Shown: positions 47,697 through 60,773 of the stretch, one piece after another | Position numbering within the stretch: position 1 is the first letter of the stretch | Layout: every line of letters starts with the position of its first letter | DNA from: Hymenopellis radicata | Taxonomy: Eukaryota > Basidiomycota > Agaricomycetes > Agaricales > Physalacriaceae | Direction of reading: 5' to 3' | Assembly (NCBI GenBank): GCA_015501595.1 | Contig: JADNRX010000044.1 | Coordinates: 124,001-188,000 of the forward strand | Length of the DNA: 64,000 nt | The notes under the pieces: model-generated | Database searches by the model: none | Told to the model about the DNA's origin: nothing | The model's input: the letters and a program-made list of their open reading frames with translations, nothing else | Translations under genes and position numbers: made by a program

Positions 47697-49123
47697 CTAC
47701 GAACCAGCTGGTTTACCATTTGTCGCGTCTCCCTTGGTCATCATCGAATTCAAGATGCTCACCAACCCATCCCGCTGAGCTTGAGTCAGCTGAGCAACAT
47801 TAAACTCCAAGTGCAACTTTGTTCCGTTTGCCGAAGACCCTCTTAGAACGGCCGGCGCATTCACTTGCTGCCCTGGACCAGTAGCAGCGACAGGTACAAT
47901 TCCGTACGTTGCCAGTGTTGGAAGTGATGTAACAGGAAGCTGCACAGGAACTGCCCCAGCGGTAGGGCGATATCCTGTGTTTGCTGTCGCTGTCGTAGTA
48001 GCTGCAACAGGAGTACTGGAACCTGTAGGAGTGGATATAGGTACAGGTGTAGTAGATGCGCCCGTTGGTGTGGCTGTCGATGCAGACACAACTGGAACAG
48101 TGACGGGTGTTACTCCTGTCGTATGCGAGGTAACAGCAGACGAAAGGGGGATGCTGAAGGTAGAGGTACCTGGTGTACCATACGCGTAATTATACGGATA
48201 AGAATGGTAGTAGGGCTGTCGAGTCAAAGGCGCAGGGGATGCCGACGCGATTTGTTGGGCCTGATAGTACGACGTTCGTTGTGCAGCAAGGGAAGATCTC
48301 TTTTCTCTCTCCATTTTATCGTATTCATTCCGGAGACTCTTCATTTCACTGTTCATAATGGAGTTCTCCGCTCGGTCAGAATCGAGAACGGATTGCGCAA
48401 TAAAGAGACATTGATCATCCGGAGCACTGCGCTATAGCAAGAACAAGATTCAGCAAGTAATCAAGTGCGCAAGGCTTGACTGACTCTGCCGGACTTTGTC
48501 CGTATCTTGCGGAAGCGTTTCTCCAGCTCAGCTCGCCGCTTGAAGCAGTCCAAAGCAAATCTCGTTTCTGTATACACAGTCCATTGAGCGACAAGAAAGT
48601 AGAAAGACATTGTTCCTACCCTTCACTTCTTCTCTGAGATCGTGTTCTGTCGCTTTCCTTTTCCCTTTGACATCATGAATTATGGCGTCCAGGTCCTCTT
48701 TGGGTTGTTGGAAGACATGATAAGGAAGAAGACGCTTAACAACGTCTACGGCATCAACAAATGGGGTATCGACTTGAGGAGAGGTAACGGCGGTGTGATC
48801 TTCGGCTAGTCGAGCAGAGACACTGAACAGTTGTGAGTGGCAAACCTCAATGAAAGAGTGAATACACACCGAGCAGCTATGGCAGAGGTCAAGGTCTCTT
48901 CTTCTTGAGTCCGAAGCTTTTTCTTGACGACTTTCTTCACAAAAGAGGCGTTATTGTTGGTGAGATTCCAGTGTGCTGGTGGTTGCCACGTCGAGGAGCT
49001 CGTAAAAGACATTGCCGCCATCGTGGGCTGGCTAGAAGAAGTGATATGCGTTGGAAGGACATTCTGTCCGAGTTTAGCGCCAGTACCGACAGTAGTCGAG
49101 GAGGAAAGTAAGCTTTGCGACAT
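47697..49123 (-). CDS. GLTSCR1/BICRA-like domain protein
   Basis: ATG 49123 starts a Ser/Thr-rich region (exon 1 49123-48870), followed at 48822 by the conserved segment AEDHTAVTSPQVDTPFVDAV and DVVKRLLPYHVFQQP. This matches the GLTSCR1 (GiBAF) domain that anchors BICRA/BICRAL in non-canonical BAF (SWI/SNF) complexes. A charged helix follows (FALDCFKRRAELEKRFRKI), then SDRAENSIMNSEMKSLRNEY, a predicted coiled coil. The rest is a long Pro/Thr/Ala/Val-rich tail with an amphipathic end (HLEFNVAQLTQAQRDGLVSI). Stop at 47697. The domain match is good. A chromatin role in this fungus is inferred from the family. Confidence 0.75.
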
Positions 49124-49300
49124 CCCACCCGATGGATTACCTGTAAGTAACGCGTGACCTTTCCTAACTTATTCAGACATGTGACCTCAGACTCAACGCC
49201 GCCTTTGATATCTTGACCACAAAATATTCTTCAATCGCAGCACGCGAAGTATAAATACGTATATGTACATCCCCACCGCGGAATTAAGGACTTCTATAAA

Positions 49301-50795
49301 TCATACAATGTCGTCTTGACCTTGTTTACCATCCCACACAGGCGACTTGATATCGTCGCGTTCATTTCCATCCTGCTGAATGACAAATCTCGGGACAGTG
49401 GTGGTCCTGTCCTGTAACTCGTGGTGCTCCACATGTACGAAAACCTCTGCTCGCGTCTGGGTCGTAATTGTGGCGTTGACCGTTCGCTGCTTCCGACCAT
49501 CACTTATAGTTCCTCCAATCGTGGCAGTAAGTCCAGACTGTGAATGGGACTGTTTGGAGTTCGAATATGCCCATCCAGACCGCGAATTGAGAGAGCTCAG
49601 AAGCGTATTCGTGTATAACTTGCAAAGGGGGAAGTTGAATATGAGATGCCTACACTCAATCAACTCCTAGAATCGGTAATGCGGAAATCACACTTACAGC
49701 CCAGTGGGGTTAGCGAGGAAGAGAATCAAGTCCACTATCGCACATATGGAAGTAATAAGACCAGTTTGAACGGTCACTAGGGGAAGAAAAAGTGAAATCA
49801 GACAAGTGTGGAGTTTGTCGACTTGTTTGGCTTACTTCGAATGATACGATCAACAAGTTCGTCTGATCCCTGGAATCCCGTCTTATGCTTTCGCCTAGTT
49901 TGCAATCTAGGTCAGAAGGACAATTTAATAAAACTGTAGAGATCACATACAGATACCAGACCAAAATGCAAGTAATTGCCAGGTCCCCAAGACAAGACGC
50001 CACAAGCCAGATGATGACAACGGTCTGGAACTTTTGAAAGTCGACAAAACTTGGCGTTGTCTTGATTTCAACGGCAGTAACAATACCACCCACTGCCAAT
50101 AGATAAGCTATCAACAACGATGGAGCAAGGGACAACATACCTGCCCCTGTTAGAGCCAACAGGCAGACGATGGTAGTCAGCGACCAGTTGGACGTCAGCA
50201 CTTTGACACGCCACGCGAAAAACAGTTGAACGGCGGCGGCGATGATCCCCTGCCCTTGAAAGTTAGAATGGGTCGCGTCGTTACCCGATGAGGCGTACCG
50301 TCAGCGCAGGATCTGGAACGCTTCAGTGATGTGATCTGAAAAAAGAACTTTCACTGAACGTACCAGTTGCAAAGAGCCATGTCGCTTTAGCCAAGTAAGC
50401 TGTATTATCTAAGGAAAGTGGCTTAAGCACTGGAACAGGTCGAGCTCGGTCGATCACGTACTGAAGTTGTTGATCAGGGCGTTGTAGAGATCGACAGCTA
50501 TGAAAACAGAATTGACGATGTTGGCCACAACGATGATGAAAACGAAGGATTGCATCCATGATTTATCGCGCTTGCTGTAGGTAATCATGTAGATGTAGGC
50601 CTATACACCGGTTAGCCACGATATGCAGGCACAAAGATACACGTACTTGAGTCATGACCACCCCAAGCAGGATAAAGTTGAACATCAATCCGATCATCAT
50701 TGGGCCTTGCCTATGAAAATAGCGCGTCAATACGAGAATTTCGCGGGCCAAACGTTCAAAAAGACTTACGCGACGCTCGCTGGACTACTTGCCAT
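49301..50795 (-). CDS. seven-TM-like fungal membrane protein (DUF6534-like)
   Basis: ATG 50795 gives MASSPASVA, then after an intron GPMMIGLMFNFILLGVVMTQ, the usual opening of basidiomycete DUF6534 proteins. Further hydrophobic segments: FVFIIVVANIVNSVFIAVDL, IVCLLALTGAGMLSLAPSLL, FQTVVIIWLVASCLGDLAIT and SICAIVDLILFLANPTGLY, in total about seven. The family hallmark KTGFQGSDELVDRIIRMTVQ precedes the last helices. A ~100-residue hydrophilic C-tail ends at TGA 49303-49301. The family is greatly expanded in mushrooms; its function is unknown. Exon borders are only partly worked out. Confidence 0.75.
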
Positions 50796-51237
50796 GTTGA
50801 GGTTGTGGAATGTCGCGACGAGGATCTAGTTGAAAAACTTGCAGCATAAGTATAAGGTTGGGGAATAACAAATGATCGCAACTCCTATCGCAACTTCTCC
50901 TAGAGAAATGACGACTTCCGCCACACAAGCCCATTCGCGCCAACGAATACCCACCAGCCGTTCACGGGATGGACGGTCATCCGATCAGTCCAAAGGTCAA
51001 AAAAACTTCGTGCACACCCAACGACAAATTTAATTTGATTTAATGGATACGGCCTGGAGGTTGACGGCAGTCCTTTGCGATGATTTCACGACACCACCCG
51101 CCGCATCCACAAATGTACCCTGAACTTCATTCCTAGTGAGAGTACATGTACGAGTAGGAGGAGGAACAGTTGATGAGAGAATGGAGGTCTACGGGTTCGT
51201 TAGATTGTATGGAGCAGGAGAATTTCGAATTTTACGA
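50796..51237. other. intergenic, membrane protein promoter / APC8 3' side
   Basis: About 440 bp between two minus-strand genes. No coding signal seen. It should include the promoter of the membrane protein gene and the APC8 3' UTR. Confidence 0.35.
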
Positions 51238-53539
51238 TTATGGAATATCTTCAGCGACCTCCTGAACTCGCTCAGCATTCGTCATCTTCTTCAACGATTT
51301 TAGCAAATCAGAGGCGACCTCCACGTCCTCAGAGTTGCTAGAGGCGACCAATGCCAGATATTCTCTCGCCAAGCCCAAATCGCCCGAAGGAATGCGCATT
51401 TGATGTTGAGCCACTTCAATGGCGGACTTCGCATACTGTAGTACCTCACGGCCTGAGAAAAAAAGAGTCAGGAGGTGACAGGGAAGCATAAAAGGGGAAC
51501 AAGACTCACCGTTTGCTTGACTAATCTCAACGACTCGTCGATGATATGCTATCGCCTCCTCATCTTCCCCGAGCTCAGCATGTACCTTCGCAAGCTTTAG
51601 GTGTACGTAGGTTTCATGAGGATTCGAGGGTATCAAAGCGCGTCGGTAACACTCCAATGCTTCGCGAAATCTGGTGCGTTTCTCAGAACCGGCACAATGG
51701 TAGTGCTGAAGGACCAACCTTCCCAGCTCCTCATAACATTGCGCTTCTGCTTGCCACATCCGCACGTCATAAGAACTAAGCTAGAAGGTTAAGCGGAGCC
51801 CCTCGTACGGAAAGCCGCTTACTTCAAGGCAGTCGCGTGCTGAATATAGTATAGCGCGTAGTCATGCATGTTCAAAAGCTCATATGCCTGGCCAAGTCCA
51901 TACCAAGCCCTGTGGTCGTCCCGATTGATGTCTGAAAGACGGTTAGGAATGCTGTGTGCATCGCGAAGGGGCGACTGGCCTATCGCCCGCCTGTACATCT
52001 CGATGGCGGCATGAGAATTCTTTTCCTCAATCTGTTCATGGCCCATCAAAGTCCACGCGGAGATGTATGTGGGATCTAGTTGTGCAGCCCGGTTGAAATA
52101 CTGGATAGCCTGTTCGTGTTTCGCCTGTAAAGAGAAGAAATTTCCTGCGGAGGGTAAAAAGTTTCGTTGGTAAGGACACGCTGGTGTGACCTACCAACCA
52201 AACAGCATACTTCAGGGCGATCCTTAGCCAAGAGCAGGTATTCACGAGACAGTCGGGACAGCTTGCTGGCTCCGTCATTGACATGAAGTGCGAATGAGTA
52301 TATGTCGATATTATCAATCCGCCAAGGATCTCGAGCGAGCATCCGTTCAAACTCGACAGTAGAAGCACCCAAATCTGATCAGAGCATGAACGAGGAAGAT
52401 GTCGAAGCCTGACGAACTGACAAACCATGGGCATAATACAGAATGCATCCCCGGAGGGCAAGAATCCATGGATTATCTGGAAAGTAGTCGGGTCCTAAAA
52501 GTTTGGCACACATGGTCAGCTCGCGATCCCCTCCTGCGTGAAGGTCGTTTAGTGTTTTGATATGGAAGAGCTCCATCAGAGGATGAGTTTTGGGTAACGG
52601 GCAAAGATTTTGCAGGGAATACAACTGAACGACGTTTAGTGGCGCACATAATGGTGGGAAGCAGTTGACTCACCTCTTCAACATCAGTGATACAGCTAGA
52701 CAGGAGATCCCAAGCAGCCCAATTCCACGTGAAGCCAGCAATTGACAAAATTGCACACTCTATCGCCTCTTCCCGGCGACATAGAGTGGATAGGAAAAGG
52801 CCCTTACTAAAAACGGTCAATGCTGTTACATGTTCAATACAAGGAGACCAACAGATAGAGAAGCCAAGGATCGGATGCATCTCGTACCATCCTGAGAAGG
52901 TCGATGACCTCTGCTTTATCTGATACCATTGAATCGCGTCTTATTGTCCGAAGCCGAAACTTACCATTGCCGACTGTCGGTTTGATGGTCTAGATAAGTA
53001 TTAGAAAAAGGGCAGCCAAGAAAAAGAAGGACTGCGTACGAGATATCTACTGTATGCGCTGAGAAATCTGGCTTTGGTGCTTTTGCAGTTCTTGAGCAAT
53101 GCGGGGACGCGCGTACAGTCTCGGGTGTCAATCCAGTCTCGTGCCATTGTAATTTCATCGTCTTCGATGCATTGAAGTTCTGCGTCCTGGAGCATGACTT
53201 GGGGTGGCACTTGTTTCAGTGACGCGGAGAGTGCATCTGACAGGGTAACAGGTGGGTGGCTGGGACCTGCCACCGGTGAGTATGGCGCAGTATCAGCATG
53301 ATGCAGCATGGCCGGTGTCGACGTTGAGAATGTCGCGTTGATTCGGGTCTTTTCCTGGGTCCGTTTGTGCTGTGGGATTGACAGGAGGAGTTCTGAAGCC
53401 CTAACCGGCCTATCAGCCACTTTCTCAGCACTAACAGAGGCCCATACCACTGGGCAGCCTTGGCTAGACATCTGTCGTTGCATTCTTTTGCGGCAACACG
53501 TAACTCCTCCGCCATTGTCGCGTCAACCATGGTCGTCAT
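51238..53539 (-). CDS. CDC23: anaphase-promoting complex subunit APC8/Cdc23
   Basis: TPR scaffold subunit of the APC/C ubiquitin ligase that drives mitotic exit. ATG 53539 gives [20 protein letters not shown] (a second Met follows three codons later). An intron after AAQW leads to [12 protein letters not shown]. The family core is clear: [67 protein letters not shown] and [20 protein letters not shown], matching consecutive TPR repeats of Cdc23. The stop is at 51238-51240. About ten short introns separate the repeats. It is divergently transcribed from ALG14, with only ~230 bp between the start codons. Confidence 0.88.
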
Positions 53540-53771
53540 TGTGGGAGGTCAAGTCGTCCACGTGCTCTTTCTGATCGAGACGGGCTCTAACCGCGACCAC
53601 CTCCTCGGAAGTTGCCCGGGATACCCATTCACCGGTACTAGCGTATGTCCAAGGACTTCGACAAGCAGCTGGTGCTAACTCACTTACCTCATTCAGACCT
53701 CTTTTTTTTGCACCACATCACCGGGTGTGTCTGTTGGGATTCAACCGCACGAATTCTGTTCAGAGAGTCTA

Positions 53772-54681
53772 ATGTTCCACACTCTGATCCTCGCGCTTTG
53801 TCTATTCACCGTGCTAACCCTTTGGCGGTTTTACTGCACCCTTCCAAACGCCAAGACTCGCGCTGCGGGTAAATCTCTTTCTACCGAAACAAAATCACTT
53901 GCCATCTTCTTGGGCTCTGGTAAGTCTCTCCGCTGTCAAACTTGACTGCGAGAGTAATCATCAATCAACAGGGGGTCACACGAGCGAAGCTATTGCCCTT
54001 CTCTCTGCCTTGGATTTCAACAAATATACACCGCGCACATATCTCCTCAGCGAAGGTGATCATCTGAGTGCCGAGAAAGCGAAAGAACTCGAAGCAGAAA
54101 AGAGTTCGCACACCGAGCAAGTACGACTACTCTTCTCACCGTCGCACGAAAATTAACAGGCCATCTTCCTGTGTTTTCGTTTACCCTCCCAAAGTTCGCG
54201 ATAATAACCGTTCCTCGCGCACGCAAGGTCCACCAATCCCTTCTATCAACGCCACCCACAGCCTGTCGATCCTTAGTGACATGCATCTCGCTCATAACAA
54301 TCAAGCCCATTTTCGTCCGGTCTTCTTCCAAAGGACCGTTCGCTGACGTGCTATTACTGAATGGACCTGGAACTTGCCTCATTCTCTGTCTAGCTGTTTA
54401 TCTCAACAAAGTACGTTTGTCCCAGAGTCAACTTGTAGGGTAGAGGCTCATATGCCTCTAGTTCTTGGGACTACACGCACCCAGGATCATCTATGTAGAA
54501 TCTTTTGCCAGAGTTAAATCATTGTCTCTTTCTGGTAAACTCTTACGGTCATTAGTGGACAGGTGATTTTCCAAGCTTCCTCGTGGTGCTCTGTTCATAT
54601 GGTGTTTAAAGGTTTATTGTACAGTGGCCGGATATTTTGGCTGATGGACGCAAAGGAGAATGTCGGGGGTGGCTTGTTTAA
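53772..54681 (+). CDS. ALG14: UDP-GlcNAc transferase subunit Alg14
   Basis: Membrane anchor that recruits catalytic Alg13 to the ER face and together adds the second GlcNAc of the dolichol-linked N-glycan precursor. Exons 53772-53919, 53972-54120, 54195-54410, 54462-54562 and 54612-54681 give 227 residues. An N-terminal membrane helix (LILALCLFTVLTLWRFY) is followed by FLGSGGHTSEAIALLSAL, the glycine-rich signature with the HTxE motif. Further on come ITVPRARKVHQSLLSTP, LLLNGPGTCLILCLAVYL, and PRIIYVESFARVKSLSLSG, then FIVQWPDIL near the end. All match the family. The length is as expected. Confidence 0.93.
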
Positions 54682-54780
54682 ACAAGGAAGAGTCCAACGA
54701 GCGTTCAAGTCAGTACGTACACACAGTAAATACAAGTCCTGGTCTGGCGTCCAGAACAGCCAACTAGGTGGAATGTATTT

Positions 54781-55653
54781 TTATTTCCTCGTCCAGCGAT
54801 CTTCGCCACTGTGCCCACCTCTCCGCGGAGGGCTGGCACTTCGATCGCGGCGCTTGCTAGGTTCCCAGCCACCACCGCCGCCCTCCGTCTTCTGAGGGTG
54901 TAACCTCCGCTCCAAGCGCTGCCCGTGTCGTAAACTGGAAACAAGCTCTTTTGATGCGAGACGCAAGTGCATAAAGTTGCAGAATCCTCCACGGTTACAT
55001 TCACCATTTTCATTCTGACGACAGCAGGCTTCCCGGAAGTCGGTCACTGGCGAAAGCTCTGCATACAGTGGGCGACCTAAGCAGAATCGGTAAAAGACCC
55101 TTGCATCGAAAAACCAGCACGTACCAGCATACCAGCGATCATTCAAGTTGTCTACTGCAGCTTGGGCTTCAGTCTCCCATTCGAAACGGGCGTAGACGTT
55201 TCCAATAAGATGGTCGCCAACATTGTCACAGACCTGACAAGAGTTAACCAAAGACACGCGTAGAATGCAGAGTACTTACATGCAGCTCTAGAAGGTGACC
55301 GAACTTTGATAGTTCACAGTAGAGATCCTCATACACGGCATCGAATCCCTCTTGCAATTCCTTCTCCGTGAGCTTGCAAACTGGATCGTGTGCGGGGTTG
55401 TGGTACACGTTTGGTAAGAGAATGGTTTGTGAGAAGGGGGCCGGATGTGCTTTCTCGAGCATCTATCTCCGTGCCTGCAGGCGCCAATCTGTGATATAAT
55501 AAGACGGTGAACCAACGTTAACGAAAGATATAGACCTTGTAATAGAAAGAACAGTTGACACGATCCTGCTCAGTTCCGAAAATGTTCGCCTAAAGATTCT
55601 GAGTTAGGAGATGGTAGACAGCAAGGCCTGAAACGCACCAAATGAGAAGCCAT
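54781..55653 (-). CDS. U2 snRNP auxiliary factor small subunit (U2AF1/U2AF23)
   Basis: Recognises the 3' splice-site AG as a heterodimer with the U2AF large subunit. ATG 55653 starts a 15-nt first exon (MASHL, ends 55639), followed by ANIFGTEQDRVNCSFYYK. Zinc finger 1 reads IGACRHGDRCSRKH, then the U2AF-homology RRM (QEGFDAVYEDLYCELSKFGH, NVGDHLIGNVYARFEWE, DLNDRWYAGRPLYAELSPV), zinc finger 2 (FREACCRQNENGECNRGGFC) and a short tail with RRDRSASPPRRGGHSG in place of a long RS domain. Stop TAA 54783-54781. Confidence 0.95.
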
Positions 55654-56022
55654 GACGGTCTGTTAACTTGTGGGCGACGTTCAAGGTAGAGTTTTGAGCT
55701 TTGGCAGAACCAGGGTTGACAAAGAAAGCGGAGTTTTAAATTATTCTGGTGACTATTCGAGACGATTCGGTCTGTTTCTGTCCATTCTCCATTCCCTCGT
55801 CCCGAATCAGGCAATTTTCGTGCTCATCCTTAAAAAATTGGAACTTGTTTTTAGGGGAAACAAGTTTCCGAACTTCGAACAGAAGCTGAGAAAGGAAATC
55901 AACACTGGGAGTCTGGGACGTGACGTTCTTTAGGGCAGGGTTTCACGCGACCGCGATTTCGGTCCTTAACTCAGACCTTGACGTGCTTCTTTGTTGGCGT
56001 TTTCTCTTTCTCTCTTCTTGCC
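55654..56022. other. divergent promoter, U2AF1 / LSH-type remodeller
   Basis: About 370 bp between two divergent start codons. No gene; open frames here look random. It contains the promoters of a splicing factor and a chromatin remodeller. Confidence 0.4.
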
Positions 56023-59000
56023 ATGACCTCGAGCGTGCCCTCGTCGTCGTCAACTGTATCCCGATGCTCGGAGGCGCCGTCCTTGACCACTGCAGCGTCG
56101 TCGCCTTCCCCCGAAACTGATATCACCCTCGACGCTACCAGTGAGGTCGAGGTAGGCTTCATTATTGTGTCAGGTACTTGATTGTTTACAGGAAACTCTC
56201 CAGGCAACTATTGAATTAGATGACGAGGTCGGTGTAATGGCGTCGCGTTGAGTTATGCTCAAGCTTTCTAGGTCGCCCAAAAATATGCTCAATTAACGCA
56301 AGTCCTCGAGAAGTCGATGTTATACTCTGGTTTGCTCTATGATCAGCTCAAAGCTACTACTGCACAGCACCAGGCTGCTCAAGTTAAAAAGTTGCAACCG
56401 CGAACATCACGCTCGCAAGGAAGAATCCCACGGAGAGGCAGAAAGAGGGCGGTGGAGTCCGAGAGTGAAGACGAGGCACCGGTTCCAAAGAAACCAAAGC
56501 TGGAGGATTACGACCTCTCTAATCTGGTCGAACCGACTTTGCGGGAGGAAGATAGAAAAACTTTACCTCAGCCCGCTCTGATTACGGGGGCCACGCTCAA
56601 GGACTACCAAATCGAAGGCTTGCAGTGGATGGTGTCTTTACATCAGAACGGAATATCTGGAATTCTGGGTACAGTTCCTATTCTGAACCATTTTGCAATC
56701 TTTAACACGTTTATTGTAGCTGATGAAATGGGGCTCGGAAAGGTAGGCTGGTAATTGTTTCCCAGAGTCTCCAGCTCATAATCGAAATAGACGCTTCAAA
56801 CGATATCCTTCAGCGCTTATCTGCGTGAAAGCAATTATGGGAATGCTTTTCTTATTGTTTGTCCTTTGAGTGTTCTTCACAACTGGGTAGAAGAGTATGC
56901 TAAATTCGCACCTGATGTACGTTTAAGTCCCGGATTATAACGCGACCGACTGACATAGATCTTTCCCATAGATCCCTGTCTGCATGTATCATGGCACACC
57001 AGAAGAGCGGGCGAACCTTCGTAACACCGTCTTATCCAGCATCCCGCGATCCAAGCAGGCCAACTCGAAAGATTCCTCTACACCTACCCCTGCCAAGGCT
57101 AGTTCGAAGCGGAAAACGAGAGGCAGACGAACGGCCCGGAAGTCTGCCCCGAAGAAGGAGGAACCAGTTGTCGATGATGTGGTAATGCCTGATACTGAGA
57201 AAGACGAGGAAGATGCCAAGCCCCCCTCATTTCCCATTGTCGTCACCACTTTCGAGATGATCATGAAGGATCGTGCCTACTTGGCGAGCTATAACTGGGG
57301 ATACATCGTCGTTGATGAAGGACATCGCCTCAAAAATCTCGATAGCAAGCTCATGCGCGAGTTAAAGAAGTATAATAATGCGAGCCGGATGATTTTGACA
57401 GGAACGCCACTACATGTAAGTTTTCGTTAACAGTTCTTCTGATGTAGATCTCATCATTTTGATATCAGAATAACCTGGCCGAGCTATGGGCTCTGCTAAA
57501 CTTCGTTCTTCCGGATATTTTCACCGATGTGGAGCAATTTGAGGAATGGTGAGAGTCGGCCTCGTAATGTATGCTGCATTAAGCTTTTCTTGGCAATAGG
57601 TTTAGCCTCCCGACAATGAAGAGCAATATCGGATCCAAGCGTTCGACTGAAATCATTGACACGCTACATACCATCCTAAAGCCGTTCTTGTTACGTCGCC
57701 TGAAGGCTGACGTGGAAACAAACTTGCCTCCCAAGAAGGAATACGTTCTTTATGCGCCTTTGAGTGTGTTACAACGCGAGACATATGATAGGGTACTCGA
57801 TGGCAGTTTGCGTTCCCATCTTATCCGAAATCGCGGATACGTACCCGCTGAACCCATTCCTGTAAAGCTAGAGGTGGATATTAACGAGAAACGGACATTG
57901 AGGAGCAAGAAGGTTGGCCGACCGTCCTACGTGCTAGAGGACGACGACGACGAATACTTTGATATGCTAGCCCGCGGAGACGTAGACGACAAGGGCCGGC
58001 GAGTACCCGGGAAGACGGAGGATTTGACCATGCTGGGTCAAGAGCACCAGCGTATCGTTGCCAGTATGTATACCGGGCGAGTTTTTTTACACACGTTCGA
58101 TGACATTTTCTCCTTTAGCGAAACAGGTTAATAATATGAAACTCCAAAATACTGTTATGCAACTCCGGAAAGTATGCTCCCATCCGTACTTATTCGACTG
58201 GCCACTAGACCCACGTACTCACGATCCCATTCTTGACCACCGCGTTGTTTCGACAAGTGGGAAGATGATGGTGCTTGAGCGTCTTCTTGACGAACTCTTC
58301 AGACGGAAACACAAAGTATTACTTTTCAGTCAATTTACAACGGTGCTGGATATCATTGATGTCAGTTGATATGTGCCTTTGTTCTCCATTCGAGTGTACT
58401 GATCAACTATCATGTCGGTAGGATTGGGCTCGGGAGTTAAAGGGTTGGAATATCTGTCGCATTGACGGCTCAACAGCCCCGCTACAAAGAAAATCTGAGA
58501 TGGACAGATTTCAGACAGGTGGTGATTCTCGGAATGCACCTTGCTTGTTCTTGCTGAGCACGCGGGCGGGAGGGTTGGGAATCAATCTGGTCGCCGCCGA
58601 TACAGTTATCTTCTACGATCAGGACTGGGTGAGAAGAAGCGCGCCTTATACAAGTGCCAACCTCTGACAGCATGCATAGAATCCCCAGATGGACGCACAA
58701 GCACAAGATCGCGCGCACCGCATAGGTCAAACAAAGCCCGTGTTGATCTTCCGCATAGTCACTGCGCACACCATTGAAACAAAGATTATGGACAAGGCTT
58801 CAGAAAAGAGACAACTAGAAGCCCTTGTTATTGCTAAGGGTAAGATGACACTGCCTCCATAGGCATTGCCAAGTGCTGACATATGTCGTTGCAGGCAAAT
58901 TTAAAGCTCCCATTCTTCTGCACGGCACGGCAAGCCCGAGACTATGGCCGAACTAGCTACTTCACTCTTGCGTCTGGAAGGAGAGAAGATAGAGGTTGTA

Positions 59001-59228
59001 AAGGAGACATCGGATGGGGCCACCAACGTCATCAGCGACGAGGACCTGAACACCCTTCTTGATCGTAGCCCCGAGGTCTTCACCAATAGAACCAAGGGTT
59101 GGACATCTGCTGGACAGGAGGAATCTCTTGGCAACAAAAAGGCTGCCTTTGCTGTCTATGAAGCACCAAGGGCTGAAGGCGAAGATGTTTTGGCGGATCT
59201 GCTAGGCAGTATGGACGACAAAAGCTAA
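56023..59228 (+). CDS. SNF2 helicase of the LSH/HELLS/Irc5 class
   Basis: ATP-dependent nucleosome remodeller. ATG 56023 starts a Ser-rich leader ([17 protein letters not shown]). A coiled segment ([20 protein letters not shown]) precedes a basic stretch with an NLS-like [11 protein letters not shown]. Helicase motifs: [19 protein letters not shown], motif I ADEMGLGK, motif Ia CPLSVLHNW, motif II DEGH in [11 protein letters not shown] near 57320 (DEGH with RLKN is LSH-like), motif [11 protein letters not shown] then [29 protein letters not shown], then the C-lobe [27 protein letters not shown] and motif [15 protein letters not shown] near 58710. Between Ia and II is a ~65-residue Lys/Ser/acidic insertion (57030-57220). 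The stop is at 59226-59228. LSH homologues include human HELLS, plant DDM1 and yeast Irc5, acting in DNA methylation and genome stability. Confidence 0.93.
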
Positions 59229-60773
59229 TTTATACCACATATATGTCTCCTGGATGCGCCTTGTTTAGACTCATATTCTTGTATATTAGAGGTCAACTGA
59301 CCCAGAAACGACATAGCTATACGCCCTTGTGAAATAGATCAAGTCCCATAAGGAGACGATGGACCAATGCAACGCGTAAGTTACGAAGAACGGTTTGAGC
59401 GTACTGAAGACGAATATCCCCATATAGTAACACAGACTCGTGGTAAGTAAGTTTGTTCGAACTTCAACGACCTGTCAGCCATCTCTCATTTTTGGGGCTA
59501 TCCTCCACCATAATTTTCCTTTTGGACCAAACCAAAAGGTAACAGACATGACGCGGGTCCGAATTACACTGCTCCCTTCGAAGTTCGAATGGACTGTCCA
59601 GGATGTTCGCCGCTTTTCAAGTACGTGACCTAATTCAATGGCAAATTGAGCGCAGTTTCCCATCTGAAGTTTTCAACAACGACGACGTTGTCCGTGGAAC
59701 ATCTCGAAATGCCCCGAGGCTTTCGTACTTCGACTATCTTAGCCTTGGACCTGTACCTGCAAGTCTATTTCGGAGCGCGCGTTCTTCAAGTTCAACATAC
59801 GGTGATTACTGTCAGCCGTACCCCGCAGATACGTGACCTCGGCGCTTTCTTGGTAAGTATGGTCCTGGATACCCAAATTTCCGGCGAAGCCTCAGAATAT
59901 GTATATCTTACAAGCAGGTTTCAGAACTGATAGAACCGTTGTCCAGACTGCCTGCTGACGATAACCTTGGTCTTTCTCTCCTCTGCGGGCTTCGGGGACC
60001 CTCAGGAACCATGGGAAAGCCTCAGTTATCGGTTTCCCGGTGTACCTAGTTAGATAGAGGACCTCTGCGAGACCAATGAACAGCGTGAGGCTCAACCGGA
60101 AGCGCTGAGCAGCCATTGCGCCGATCATCGATCATGAACGAATTGATGTCTTCTCGTTCATACTTCATCAAGTTCATGATGTTGCAGTGAACGATGAGCC
60201 TCCGTTGGTAGCTCCACTGTCTTGGTTAGCTCGGTTGACAATCAATCAGCCTTGGCGTCTCTTGGCTCTTTTCACTTGGATCCCACTGCCGCTATCCTTT
60301 CATTCGCGCTCAAGTGCCTTGGGGCCTACCGCTGTTCCTTTGGAACGCGAAGACCTACCTTGAGATCATGTTATGAGAATGTTTACCTTGCGTTGAAGCC
60401 TTCCAATCTCCACATGGAGAGACACGCGTTAAGCAATGGCATACGTACTGTTCTGCCAAGCTCGATACCTTCGCCGTCTCCATTATGAACAGCCTTGTAG
60501 CCAAGACTTTCGGACATTCTCCGGGTTTCTTCCGCACTCTATTTCCTCAGAATGTACTGATGTCGACTGATGTCGACGAATGCGCAAGTTCGTCGGCTTA
60601 GTTATGTCGTCAGACTGACGTCTTCAGAGATTGTCATTGTTATACAGACACGATGTACACGCGAGATACATAGATAAAGCGTAAATAAGTCATATATTTA
60701 AGATATTCACACACCAGTCAGTGAAAGAAAAATGAAAAGGAACAGTCCGTCTAAATGTAGTCCGGGGACCAGG
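59229..60773. other. long intergenic region, nothing recognised
   Basis: About 1.5 kb between the convergent LSH-type (+) and Zn2Cys6 factor (-) genes. Open frames up to ~94 codons exist on both strands (for example 59646-59930 +, 59892-60128 -, 60222-60488 +), but none has a pattern I recognise or clear splice partners. It could hold a lineage-specific gene or decayed sequence. Confidence 0.35.
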
